Origin: Arthrobacter sp. B0490
GTDB lineage: Bacteria > Actinomycetota > Actinomycetes > Actinomycetales > Micrococcaceae
Direction: 5' to 3'
Assembly (NCBI RefSeq): GCF_002929355.1
Contig: NZ_PJIR01000009.1
Coordinates: 62,001 to 126,000, forward strand
DNA: 64,000 nucleotides
Shown here: positions 23,915 through 31,336 of the stretch, piece by piece
How positions within the stretch are numbered: the first letter of the stretch is position 1
Layout of the letters: each line of letters opens with the position of its first letter
Made by a program: the position numbers and the translations under genes
The notes under the pieces: model-generated
The model's input: only the letters and a program-made list of their open reading frames with translations
Databases searched by the model: none
Told to the model about the DNA's origin: nothing

Positions 23915-25054
23915 GTGGCACCGGAGATCGACCCGCATGACCTGACGCCCGGGCAGATCGAGCTGATCAACGAGGGTCGGAAGCTCGAGGGCGTCCATCT
24001 GACGCTGTTCGGCTATTTCGGTGGCCCGGAGCTGCAGGGCGCCTGCATCGGGCGCATGCAGCTCGACGAGGACGGTGAGCTCCCGGCGGCGAACTACGCA
24101 TCGCCCGAGGCCCGGCTGCGGGAGCTGGTGATCGCGCAGCTGCTCCGCGGGGCTCTGCGGCAGTCCATCCCGATCGTCCTGGCCGGGATCTTCGAGGACA
24201 TTTTCGCCCTACGCACCCTGGAGGCAGCCGGCGGAGACGGGCAGGCCTACATCACCTCCGCCGGAGCGCGCGTCGTGGATGGCCTGCCGCCGGCGTACCG
24301 ACGCCACTACACCTCCGGTTTCCTGCAGCGCTTCGCCGTCGTCGCGGCCGAGGTGGCCTCGGACTTCGAGCTCGGCTGGGAGGAGCCGCGCACCTTCGCG
24401 CACGAACTCGCCGCCTACTGCTTCGCGAAGAAGGGTGTCCGGAACGCCGACACCGAGTACGGTGCGAGTCTTGGAGCGGTGAACCTCGACCGGATGATGG
24501 TCGGGCTGATCGAGGACACCGGCGTGTTGGAGGAGACCTACCGGCCGGCGCCGGACGGCAGGGATCAGGGCGCGCCCGCGTGGTTCGTGCCCTACAACCC
24601 CGCGTCCCGGGTGAACCCCTACCTGTACCCGGAGGGGATGCCGAGTACGGAGCAGGTCGACCTGCTCGAGCACCAGGTCGCGCACGAGATCCCGGAGAGG
24701 CATCCGGGCCCGTCCCGGCGGAAGGCCTTGGCCGAGGGCGCCCTGATCGACATCAGCCCCTACGCCTCCGACCGGTACTTCCTCTGTCCGGTCGCCGTCG
24801 AGCACACCGTCGTCGCCGCCCTCGGCCTCGAGGGCCTGCCATCCGACTCCGAATGGGAGGACCTCCTGCTGCACCCCGCCTGGCACGGAGCCGCGGAGCA
24901 TCCGGCCTGGAAGAGCTTCGACTACGTCGCCACCGGCTTCGACGGCCAACTCCTGTATGTTGCGCTGGTCGCAGGCACGGACGAGGTCGACTCTCCGGTG
25001 CTCACGATCCAGTACATCGGCGAAGTTCTCGGCGAGGGCACCGACGAGTCGTAG
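23915..25054 (+). CDS. Uncharacterised conserved protein
   Basis: A GTG at 23915 with GAGGAG five bases before it gives 379 residues (VAPEIDPHDLTPGQIEL). An upstream ATG at 23855 has no clear ribosome-binding site. No signal peptide, membrane segment or known catalytic motif is visible. The sequence is acidic and well ordered (FALRTLEAAGGDGQAYITSAGARVVDGLPPAYRRHY; YASDRYFLCPVAVEHTVVAALGLEGLPSD). I do not recognise a family. It may share a transcript with the preceding lipoprotein gene. Confidence 0.7.
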   Translation: MAPEIDPHDLTPGQIELINEGRKLEGVHLTLFGYFGGPELQGACIGRMQLDEDGELPAANYASPEARLRELVIAQLLRGALRQSIPIVLAGIFEDIFALRTLEAAGGDGQAYITSAGARVVDGLPPAYRRHYTSGFLQRFAVVAAEVASDFELGWEEPRTFAHELAAYCFAKKGVRNADTEYGASLGAVNLDRMMVGLIEDTGVLEETYRPAPDGRDQGAPAWFVPYNPASRVNPYLYPEGMPSTEQVDLLEHQVAHEIPERHPGPSRRKALAEGALIDISPYASDRYFLCPVAVEHTVVAALGLEGLPSDSEWEDLLLHPAWHGAAEHPAWKSFDYVATGFDGQLLYVALVAGTDEVDSPVLTIQYIGEVLGEGTDES

Positions 25055-25386
25055 CCCTCGAGCTGGGGTCGTTCGCAGGGTCGCCCGCGCCGGCTGTCGG
25101 GGACGCGTGCGAGGCCCCCGTGCCCGCTGCCTCGTCGTGCGCTGTCGTTCGCCGGCCGGTGATGATGTCACCCGGACCTCCGCCGGCGGAATCGAATGAT
25201 CTCGCGTGAACCCTTGACCTTCCCCTCCCCATCCGTGGTCAACTAGTCAGTAGGCTTAGTAGTTGGTCAAGAAGCCGGCTGACGCTCAAGCCTCTCGGGC
25301 AGGAGTCGGGATCGTTCGTTGTTTCAGTCCGACTCCTGCCCCCGCTTCCCGCTTCGGCGCGTCCCTCCGGGAGGCACCTCGGCGTG
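25055..25386. other. 332-bp intergenic region ending in a strong hairpin
   Basis: There is no credible coding sequence. A TTGACC box lies at 25213 and repeated GGTCAAC/TTGGTCAA motifs at about 25236-25269. The region ends in the long hairpin at 25297-25341. A short non-coding transcript running into that hairpin is conceivable but unproven. Confidence 0.4.
25297..25341. terminator. 13-bp-stem hairpin, probable bidirectional terminator
   Basis: GGGCAGGAGTCGG (25297-25309) pairs perfectly with CCGACTCCTGCCC (25329-25341) around a 19-base loop. It lies between the ends of two convergent genes (25054 and 25387), as a bidirectional terminator would. No T-tract follows, which is common in actinobacterial terminators. 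Confidence 0.7.
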
Positions 25387-26190
25387 TCAGTCGAAGTGGG
25401 TGTCCGGGACTTCCTCGGTCACGCCGGCCACCAGCTCAGTAGCCACTGCACGCAGTTTGATCTGCCGATGGCTGGAGGCGGTCTTGAGGATGGCGATGGC
25501 GTCCGACTGGCTGCATTTGTTCCGCCCCATGACGATTCCTGCCGCGAGGTCGATGATGGTCCGCGATTCCAGCGCGGCGCTCAGGTTCTCGGCCTTGTCC
25601 GAGAGCTGGGCGATGCGCACGGCCAGGCGCAGGGATCTGGATGCCTCCCGGGCCAGGGCCTCGGCTGCTTCGATCGCTTCGGGCGGGAAGCCGTCGATGG
25701 AGGAGGAGTAGAGGTTCAGCGCACAGTCGGCCTCACCCTCGAGCGGGATGGGGACTCCGAGGATGGACCGCATCCCCTCGTGGGCGATCGCCGTGAAGTA
25801 CCGGGGCCAGCGGTCATCCGTCTGTGTGTCGCGGACGTGGACGAGTGCGTGGGTGCGCGCGGCTGTCAGGCAGGGCCCGTCGCCGTACGCGTACTGGATC
25901 TCGTCGAGCTTCAACGCTGCCGGGCTGCTACTGGCCAAGGTCTCTGCCTGCCGCGGGCGCAGCAGCGTCACCCCGCAGAACACCTCGTGATCCGGTCGGG
26001 ACAGGTGTCCGGCGGCGACCCGTGCAAGGTTGTGGAGGAAGTGGTCGACGTCCTTGCCGTCCAGGACTAGGTCCTGCAGGAAGATCGCGGTGTGCGCAGG
26101 CGATCCAGGGACAGGATGGCTGTGCGTGGTCACCGGCAGGCCCTGAACCGGGTTCTCGGGTGCGAAGGAAGAGGGGGAAGTGTCGTTCAT
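25387..26190 (-). CDS. GAF-ANTAR antiterminator-type regulator
   Basis: The ATG at 26190, preceded by AGGAG, gives 267 residues. A GAF domain spans about 40-185 (GDGPCLTAARTHALVHVRDTQTDDRWPRYFTAIAHEGMRSILGVPIPLEGEADCALNLYSSS). A short linker helix leads to the ANTAR domain at about 205-262 (LESRTIIDLAAGIVMGRNKCSQSDAIAILKTAS). It should bind RNA and prevent early termination in response to a ligand or light/redox cue; neither is known. It has the same architecture as the truncated gene at the window start. The next gene, transcribed away from it, encodes a STAS-like protein. Confidence 0.9.
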   Translation of the reverse strand: MNDTSPSSFAPENPVQGLPVTTHSHPVPGSPAHTAIFLQDLVLDGKDVDHFLHNLARVAAGHLSRPDHEVFCGVTLLRPRQAETLASSSPAALKLDEIQYAYGDGPCLTAARTHALVHVRDTQTDDRWPRYFTAIAHEGMRSILGVPIPLEGEADCALNLYSSSIDGFPPEAIEAAEALAREASRSLRLAVRIAQLSDKAENLSAALESRTIIDLAAGIVMGRNKCSQSDAIAILKTASSHRQIKLRAVATELVAGVTEEVPDTHFD

Positions 26191-26555
26191 GGTGATTCTC
26201 CTAGTCAGGAGATCGGCGTTCATGATGCAGCAACGCTCGGAAAGCCCGGGACGCGACATGGAGAATTCGTACACCGCTTTACCCAAACGACACTCTCCAC
26301 ACTACGCGGGGGCGCCGGAGGAGGCACGGCCCACCGTTCCCGAGCACCTGATCTACTGGGTGTGCGCAACGAGTAGGGTCCTGGCGCCGGTGGGCCCAAC
26401 CCTCGACTGCCGGGCCGTCCGGGGCTGCGAGGAAGCGGAGATGTCCTTAGAATGGGGCGTTGAGTTCTCCGGCTGGTCTCACGATGCTGATGCGTCGAGT
26501 TGGTACACAAACGCTGCCCCGGCAGTGCTGCGCCCATTCGACCCAGGAAGACCCC
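26191..26555. other. 365-bp divergent intergenic region
   Basis: It separates the GAF-ANTAR gene from the STAS-like gene. Apart from the ribosome-binding sites (AGGAG at about 26198 on the minus strand; AGGAAG at 26545 on the plus strand) I see no dyad or coding sequence I would defend. Confidence 0.5.
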
Positions 26556-27080
26556 GTGACCAACGCCTACACTTTCGACGACCGCTTCGAGATCGTCCGT
26601 TTCGAGCGGTGCGCGGTCTCCGTCCGCGCGAAGAAGAATGTCTCCGTCTCCGAGGTGGATGCGCTGATGATCCTGAGGCGCAGCTTCGAGGTGACGGACC
26701 ATCGGCAGTACGTCGTCCTGCTCGTGGTCGACAACATCACGGACATCACCTCTGGAGCCCGGCATGTGCTGTCCTCGTCCCGGAATGTGCTCGCCGCGGC
26801 GATGCTGGGCCGGGGCGCGATGGATGAGGTTCTGGCGGGGCCCTATCTGCACGCGGTGTATCCGGGCGAGTACTTCACGGAGGAAGCCGCGGCCATGCAG
26901 TGGCTGGCCGTGATGCATGACCTCGTGTGCGCGGACCCCGTTCCGCATGCCATGAGCCTCACCGTGGACCTCGACCCGTTTCGCCCCCGGAAGCCGCGCG
27001 CAGCCTCGCCCGGTCCTGGCTCCGCCTTCCCTGAAGTTCGCCTGTCGACGTCATCCGCGGATCTCGAACGGGCCGGGTGA
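26556..27080 (+). CDS. STAS-like (DUF7793-type) protein
   Basis: A GTG at 26556 with AGGAAG six bases upstream gives 174 residues (VTNAYTFDDRFEIVRF). The first 115 residues have the beta-alpha pattern of an SpoIIAA/STAS-like fold (RQYVVLLVVDNITDITSGARHVLSSSRNVLAAAMLGRGAMDEVLAGPYLH). Proteins of this kind occur in Arthrobacter and relatives, sometimes near ANTAR or sigma-factor genes. No conserved phosphorylatable Ser is certain. The C-terminal 45 residues are Pro/Ser/Arg-rich and probably disordered. Role unknown; a regulatory partner role is inferred. Confidence 0.65.
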   Translation: MTNAYTFDDRFEIVRFERCAVSVRAKKNVSVSEVDALMILRRSFEVTDHRQYVVLLVVDNITDITSGARHVLSSSRNVLAAAMLGRGAMDEVLAGPYLHAVYPGEYFTEEAAAMQWLAVMHDLVCADPVPHAMSLTVDLDPFRPRKPRAASPGPGSAFPEVRLSTSSADLERAG

Positions 27081-27349
27081 GGAACGGCGATTCCGGCGAT
27101 CCGACCTCCAGCTGCTGGGCATTCGCTGATCGTTCTGCGTCAAGGCCTTCGGACGCTGGTGGTGGTCGTTCACCGGCGCTGGGAGCGGCACTACCTTGGG
27201 ACCATCCGGGAACCGTCGACAGGTCTCGCGGCCTGTAGGAGCAGTGGCTGGATGCCTCCTGTTCGGCGTCTGCGGACCCGATCCGGTGAAGGCAGTTGTT
27301 CCTGTGGAACGGATCTCGAGGCTGTCCGACCTGGCGCAGCTCGAGGCGG

Positions 27350-28765
27350 CTAGGCGTCGATCACCAGATCGGTCCGCGCGGTGGAGCAGCAGGGCAGGAA
27401 TTTACCTGCATCGATCTCCCGTGCCCGGATCCCGCCCTGGTGGTTCATCTCGACTTCCCCGGAGAGCTTCACGACCTTGCACGAGCCGCACATGCCTTCC
27501 CTGCAGTTCGCGCCGATCCTGACGCCTGCGCGTTGGGCCACCCCGAGGATATGTTCGGCCGCGTCGATGCGCACATTGACGCCGGTGCGTATGAAGGACA
27601 GGGTGAGGTCTCCCGTTCCAACCGTGTCGAAGCCCGAGGCATCGGGGGGCGCCGCATCCGGTCCCGCGTCCGGACTGCCGTTGGGGGCTTCAGGCTCGGG
27701 CACATTCGGGTCGACGGTCTCCAGCGGCAGCCCGGTGGCTTGCAGGGTTCCCCCGGCGTCGTAGCCGGGCTCGTAGAGCCCGAACGCGGTGGGCTGACTT
27801 TCGTAGTAGTCCTCGGCCGAATCAGCGATCTCCTCGGCGATCTCCTCCGCCATGTCCACAGCATGCGCGAGTTCCACCTGGTATTCGAGGAGCGTCTGGC
27901 GGTCTCCCGAGAAGAATTCCATGTGGATGGAGGTGTCGTCGACGCCAACCTCCTCGAGGAGTTCGGCGGCGGTGTTCAGGTAGGCCTCGGGGCCACAGGC
28001 ATAAACCTGGCGGCCATTGGCATCGGGGGCCACCTCGTCGAGCATGGCTGTCGTCAGCCTCCCGGTAAGCCATTCCCACCCCTCGGGTCCGCGGCGGTCG
28101 CCGAGGGAGTAGAAGACCTTGATGCGTGAGTCCACGGAGGCGATGTAGGCCAACTCCTGGTGGAACGCAAAGCCTCCCGCCGCCGCTCCGTGATAGAGCA
28201 CCACGACGTCGGCCCGTCCGGGCAGGGAATGGATGGTCCGCACCATCGACATGATGGGGGTGATGCCTGCCCCGGCGGCGAGCAGGAGGTATCGCGCCCG
28301 CCGGTCGGCGTCCGGCAGGTGGAATGCCCCGACCGGTCCGAGCATCTCAAGGACCGTGCCGGGTTTGACGTTCTCGTGCACCCACGGTGAGACCAGCCCT
28401 GTGGGGTCGCGCTTGACCGTGATGTCGAAGGTCCACGGTCTGGTGGGTGAACTGGACAGCGAATAGCTGCGGTCGACCGCGTCCTGGTCCTCGCCGTTCA
28501 CGGGAAAGGCGACGTTCACGTACTGGCCTGCCCGGAACGCCAGGGGTGCACCGTCGGCGCGGCGGAACACGAAGGTCATCATGCCGCCGACCTCGGGGAC
28601 GATCTCGACACATTCGGCCATGAACTCCTGCGGATGCCAGGGGCCCAACGCGCGGGCTGCACCGGCGGGTCCCTCGGTGCTGCTCATCACCCTGTTCCAC
28701 GGCATCTCCAGACCGCGTATGCGCTGTGGTTCCTCGGTTGCCGTGACGGTGCCGAGTTCGATCAT
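27350..28765 (-). CDS. gbcB: Glycine betaine monooxygenase reductase component (GbcB)
   Basis: The ATG at 28765 overlaps the GbcA stop (ATGA) and gives 471 residues. The FAD domain shows RSYSLSSSP, the NAD domain LLLAAGAGITPIMSMVRTI and YACGPEAYL. A C-terminal plant-type [2Fe-2S] domain has CREGMCGSCK and a final Cys in PCCSTARTD. It passes electrons from NADH to GbcA for demethylation of glycine betaine. Known GbcB proteins have about 365 residues. This one carries an extra acidic and Pro/Ala-rich linker of about 90 residues (about 310-395) between the reductase and ferredoxin domains. Confidence 0.88.
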   Translation of the reverse strand: MIELGTVTATEEPQRIRGLEMPWNRVMSSTEGPAGAARALGPWHPQEFMAECVEIVPEVGGMMTFVFRRADGAPLAFRAGQYVNVAFPVNGEDQDAVDRSYSLSSSPTRPWTFDITVKRDPTGLVSPWVHENVKPGTVLEMLGPVGAFHLPDADRRARYLLLAAGAGITPIMSMVRTIHSLPGRADVVVLYHGAAAGGFAFHQELAYIASVDSRIKVFYSLGDRRGPEGWEWLTGRLTTAMLDEVAPDANGRQVYACGPEAYLNTAAELLEEVGVDDTSIHMEFFSGDRQTLLEYQVELAHAVDMAEEIAEEIADSAEDYYESQPTAFGLYEPGYDAGGTLQATGLPLETVDPNVPEPEAPNGSPDAGPDAAPPDASGFDTVGTGDLTLSFIRTGVNVRIDAAEHILGVAQRAGVRIGANCREGMCGSCKVVKLSGEVEMNHQGGIRAREIDAGKFLPCCSTARTDLVIDA

Positions 28766-30066
28766 GCCATGTGCTCCTGCACCCGCTGCACGTACCAGTT
28801 GATGAACGCCTCGACCTGGTATTCGCTCTTCATGTACGGGCCGGGTTCGTAGGCGGGGCTGCCGGCGCCCTTCTGGCACAACTCGACGAACGCCTTGTCC
28901 TGCAGATTGGTCTGCTTCCAGGTGTGGGTGAGTTGTTTCAGGTCGTAGTCGACGCCCTCCTCGGCGTCATCGGCGACCAGCCACGTGGTGCGTACCAGTG
29001 TCTGGTGTTCGTTGACGGGGAAGACGGCGAAGGTGATGACGTGGTCCCCGAGGAAATGGAACCAGCTATTGGGCTGCAGGTGCATGGAGCAGCGGCCGAG
29101 GCGGAAATCCCGCAAATCGCCGAGCAGCTTCTTGGAGAGTCGACGCCCATCGGGCGAGAACGATTCTCCGTCACCGTCGAGCGAGTCCCGTGAGATGCGG
29201 ATTCCCGCCACGCGCGTGTCGAGCTCCTCGACGACCTCATAGGGAAGGCCGTAGCGGCGGCAACGTTCCTCGAGCAAGGACTGCGCTTCCTTGTTGCGGT
29301 CCCACACCTCCTCCAGATGAAACGGAATCAGGCCCTCGGTCAGACCCCAGGTGGGAAAGAGCGAACAGGCGAGTTCCGGGTGGCCGTCGCAGTGGTAGCA
29401 CTCACGGTTGTTCTCCATGACGAGCTTCCAGTTGCCCTCCTCGACGATGTTCTGCTGGTAGGCAATCTTCGTCTTCGACAGGTCATGCGGCGCGAGATAG
29501 GGTTCGAAGATCTTTCCGGTCTCGTCGAAGTCCGTTGGCGGTTCGTCCGCGATGCAGACGAAGATCAGTCCGGCGACCACGCGGCTGTGAGCGCGCTTGA
29601 GGCCGAAGCAGCCCTTGTCGAACTTCGTCTCCCCGGGTGCCGAGGCATGAATAAGAGTGCCGTCGGGGGAGTACGTCCAGGAGTGGTAGCCGCAGACCAG
29701 GTTTCCCGTCGTCCCCGCGGGCGCGGTCAGGACGCGGGCGCCGCGGTGGCGGCACACATTGTGCAGGACGTTCACGCCGCCGTCATCGTTACGCAGCACG
29801 ATCAGGGAGTAGGGCCCGTAATCGACGGTGACGTAGTCGCCCGGCTCCGGGAGTTCGGCGATACTCGCTGCAAAGATCCAATGCTGACCGAAGATGGCCT
29901 GCATATCGATGGTGAAGATCGTGGGATCGGTGTAGAAGGGGGCGTCGAGGGAATATCCTGCGCGCCGGAAAGCGAACAACTCGGTGATTTCCACCGACTG
30001 TTCCGCAGACAATGATGAAGCGAGTCTTCCGCGTGAATTCAGGGGCACGTTCACTGGTGCAGACAT
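28762..30066 (-). CDS. gbcA: Glycine betaine monooxygenase, Rieske oxygenase component (GbcA)
   Basis: This 434-residue Rieske non-haem iron oxygenase removes a methyl group from glycine betaine, giving dimethylglycine and formaldehyde. The Rieske cluster ligands are C105-R-H107 and C125-G-Y-H128. The mononuclear iron site lies in ENNRECYHCDGHPEL. The gene forms an overlapping pair with the reductase gene and is divergent from a LysR regulator. The betaine transporter, dimethylglycine oxidase and sarcosine oxidase encoded nearby support the substrate over other quaternary amines. Carnitine or stachydrine oxygenases are the main alternatives. Confidence 0.88.
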   Translation of the reverse strand: MSAPVNVPLNSRGRLASSLSAEQSVEITELFAFRRAGYSLDAPFYTDPTIFTIDMQAIFGQHWIFAASIAELPEPGDYVTVDYGPYSLIVLRNDDGGVNVLHNVCRHRGARVLTAPAGTTGNLVCGYHSWTYSPDGTLIHASAPGETKFDKGCFGLKRAHSRVVAGLIFVCIADEPPTDFDETGKIFEPYLAPHDLSKTKIAYQQNIVEEGNWKLVMENNRECYHCDGHPELACSLFPTWGLTEGLIPFHLEEVWDRNKEAQSLLEERCRRYGLPYEVVEELDTRVAGIRISRDSLDGDGESFSPDGRRLSKKLLGDLRDFRLGRCSMHLQPNSWFHFLGDHVITFAVFPVNEHQTLVRTTWLVADDAEEGVDYDLKQLTHTWKQTNLQDKAFVELCQKGAGSPAYEPGPYMKSEYQVEAFINWYVQRVQEHMA

Positions 30067-30210
30067 CTGATTCCTCCCGGGAGGGCTGAGTAAGTGTGCG
30101 ATTCATAGAGACCCGGGGTTACTGGTGGGACCGGCACTGCCGACAACGCCGTAGTCATGATGGTAGGGAGAATCGATCTGCAATAAAAGCGCAACATTCA
30201 GGGGGTGACA

Positions 30211-31158
30211 GTGCACAATAGGTGCATGATCGATCCGCGGCTCCTGACACTTCGGGTCTTTGCCCAGTGCGGCACCGTCGGGGCAACCGCGGAGCTCACG
30301 GGCTATTCGCCCTCCGCCGTCTCCGCCCAACTGCGGGAGCTCCAGCGCGTGCTTGGAATGCAGCTGCTCACGAAGGACGGTCGGGGTGTGCGGCTGACCG
30401 CCACGGGTCGCTTTCTCGTGGCGGGCTCGGATGCCCTCATTGCGGAATGGGAGAGCCTGCGTGCCGCGGCCATGGAGGCCGGCGACCAGGTGCAGTCCGA
30501 TTTCGGTCTCGGCGGATTCTCCACGGCGGCTGCCCAGCTACTCGCGCCGCTGGCGGCCACGCTGCGCTCGACACGCCCCCGGCTGAAGGTGCAGGTACTC
30601 GAGGCCGACCCGGCCCGCTGCTTCGACCTGTTGGTTGCCGAGCGGATCGACCTCGCAGTCGTCGTCGCCATGCAGTCCGACACCTATGTCGAGGACGATC
30701 CCCGTTTCGAACAGACCGTGCTGCTTGATGATCCCCTGGATGTGATCCTCCCCTGCGATCACCCGCTTGCATCGCGGGAAACGGTGACGCTCGAAGAGCT
30801 GGCGTCGGAACCCTGGATCACCGATGCAGCCGGATCCACCTATCGTTCCCTGTTCACTGCGGCGTTCACGGCGGTCGGGGTGACACCGCGGATCGCCCAC
30901 GAGGCCGTCGAATGGGAAACACAGATCGCGTTCGTCGGTGCGGGGCTGGGCGTAGGCCTGCTGCCGCGACTGGCGCCCCTGCGTAGTGCCGAGAACGTAG
31001 TTCGTCTGCGCATCACCGGCAGGGGGAAGCCCACGCGCCGCATTGTCGCTGCAGTGCGCAGGGGCAGCATCACATCCCCCCTGATCCAGGAGTCGCTCGA
31101 CGTCCTGCAGGTCAGCGCGGATCGGATCCTCACCGCCCGACCCGAAGGCGATCTCTGA
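30211..31158 (+). CDS. LysR-family regulator divergent from gbcAB
   Basis: A GTG at 30211 with AGGGGG five bases upstream gives 315 residues; an ATG at 30226 gives 310. The N-terminal HTH reads LRVFAQCGTVGATAELTGYSPSAVSAQLRELQRVLGMQLLTKDGRGVRLTATG. The C-terminal type-2 periplasmic-binding fold follows (FGLGGFSTAAAQLLAPLAATLRSTRPRLKVQVLEAD). It probably activates gbcAB and represses itself, as divergent LysR genes commonly do; the inducer may be betaine or dimethylglycine. The palindrome TGCAC-AATAG-GTGCA at 30212-30226 overlaps the start region and is a candidate site. Confidence 0.88.
   Translation: MHNRCMIDPRLLTLRVFAQCGTVGATAELTGYSPSAVSAQLRELQRVLGMQLLTKDGRGVRLTATGRFLVAGSDALIAEWESLRAAAMEAGDQVQSDFGLGGFSTAAAQLLAPLAATLRSTRPRLKVQVLEADPARCFDLLVAERIDLAVVVAMQSDTYVEDDPRFEQTVLLDDPLDVILPCDHPLASRETVTLEELASEPWITDAAGSTYRSLFTAAFTAVGVTPRIAHEAVEWETQIAFVGAGLGVGLLPRLAPLRSAENVVRLRITGRGKPTRRIVAAVRRGSITSPLIQESLDVLQVSADRILTARPEGDL
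30212..30226. promoter_or_regulatory. LysR-type dyad at the regulator start
   Basis: TGCAC-AATAG-GTGCA has the T-N11-A shape of LysR binding sites and overlaps the translation start of the LysR gene. This place suits autorepression. It is the only such dyad I noticed in the gbcA/lysR interval. Confidence 0.45.
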
Positions 31159-31336
31159 GATCGCATGACCGCGGTGTGTTGCCGCCGGGCCGGCAGGTCC
31201 GGAAGGCGATCGGGCGCCGCAGGCCGGCCTGCTACGCCTCACCGAACAGGTCGCGCGCTCGAGATGGCGTGCCCGGGCGGCACGGGCCGGGTCAGGCCGC
31301 GTGCCGCCTGAGTGCGTAGCCACTCGAGGTGCGCCG

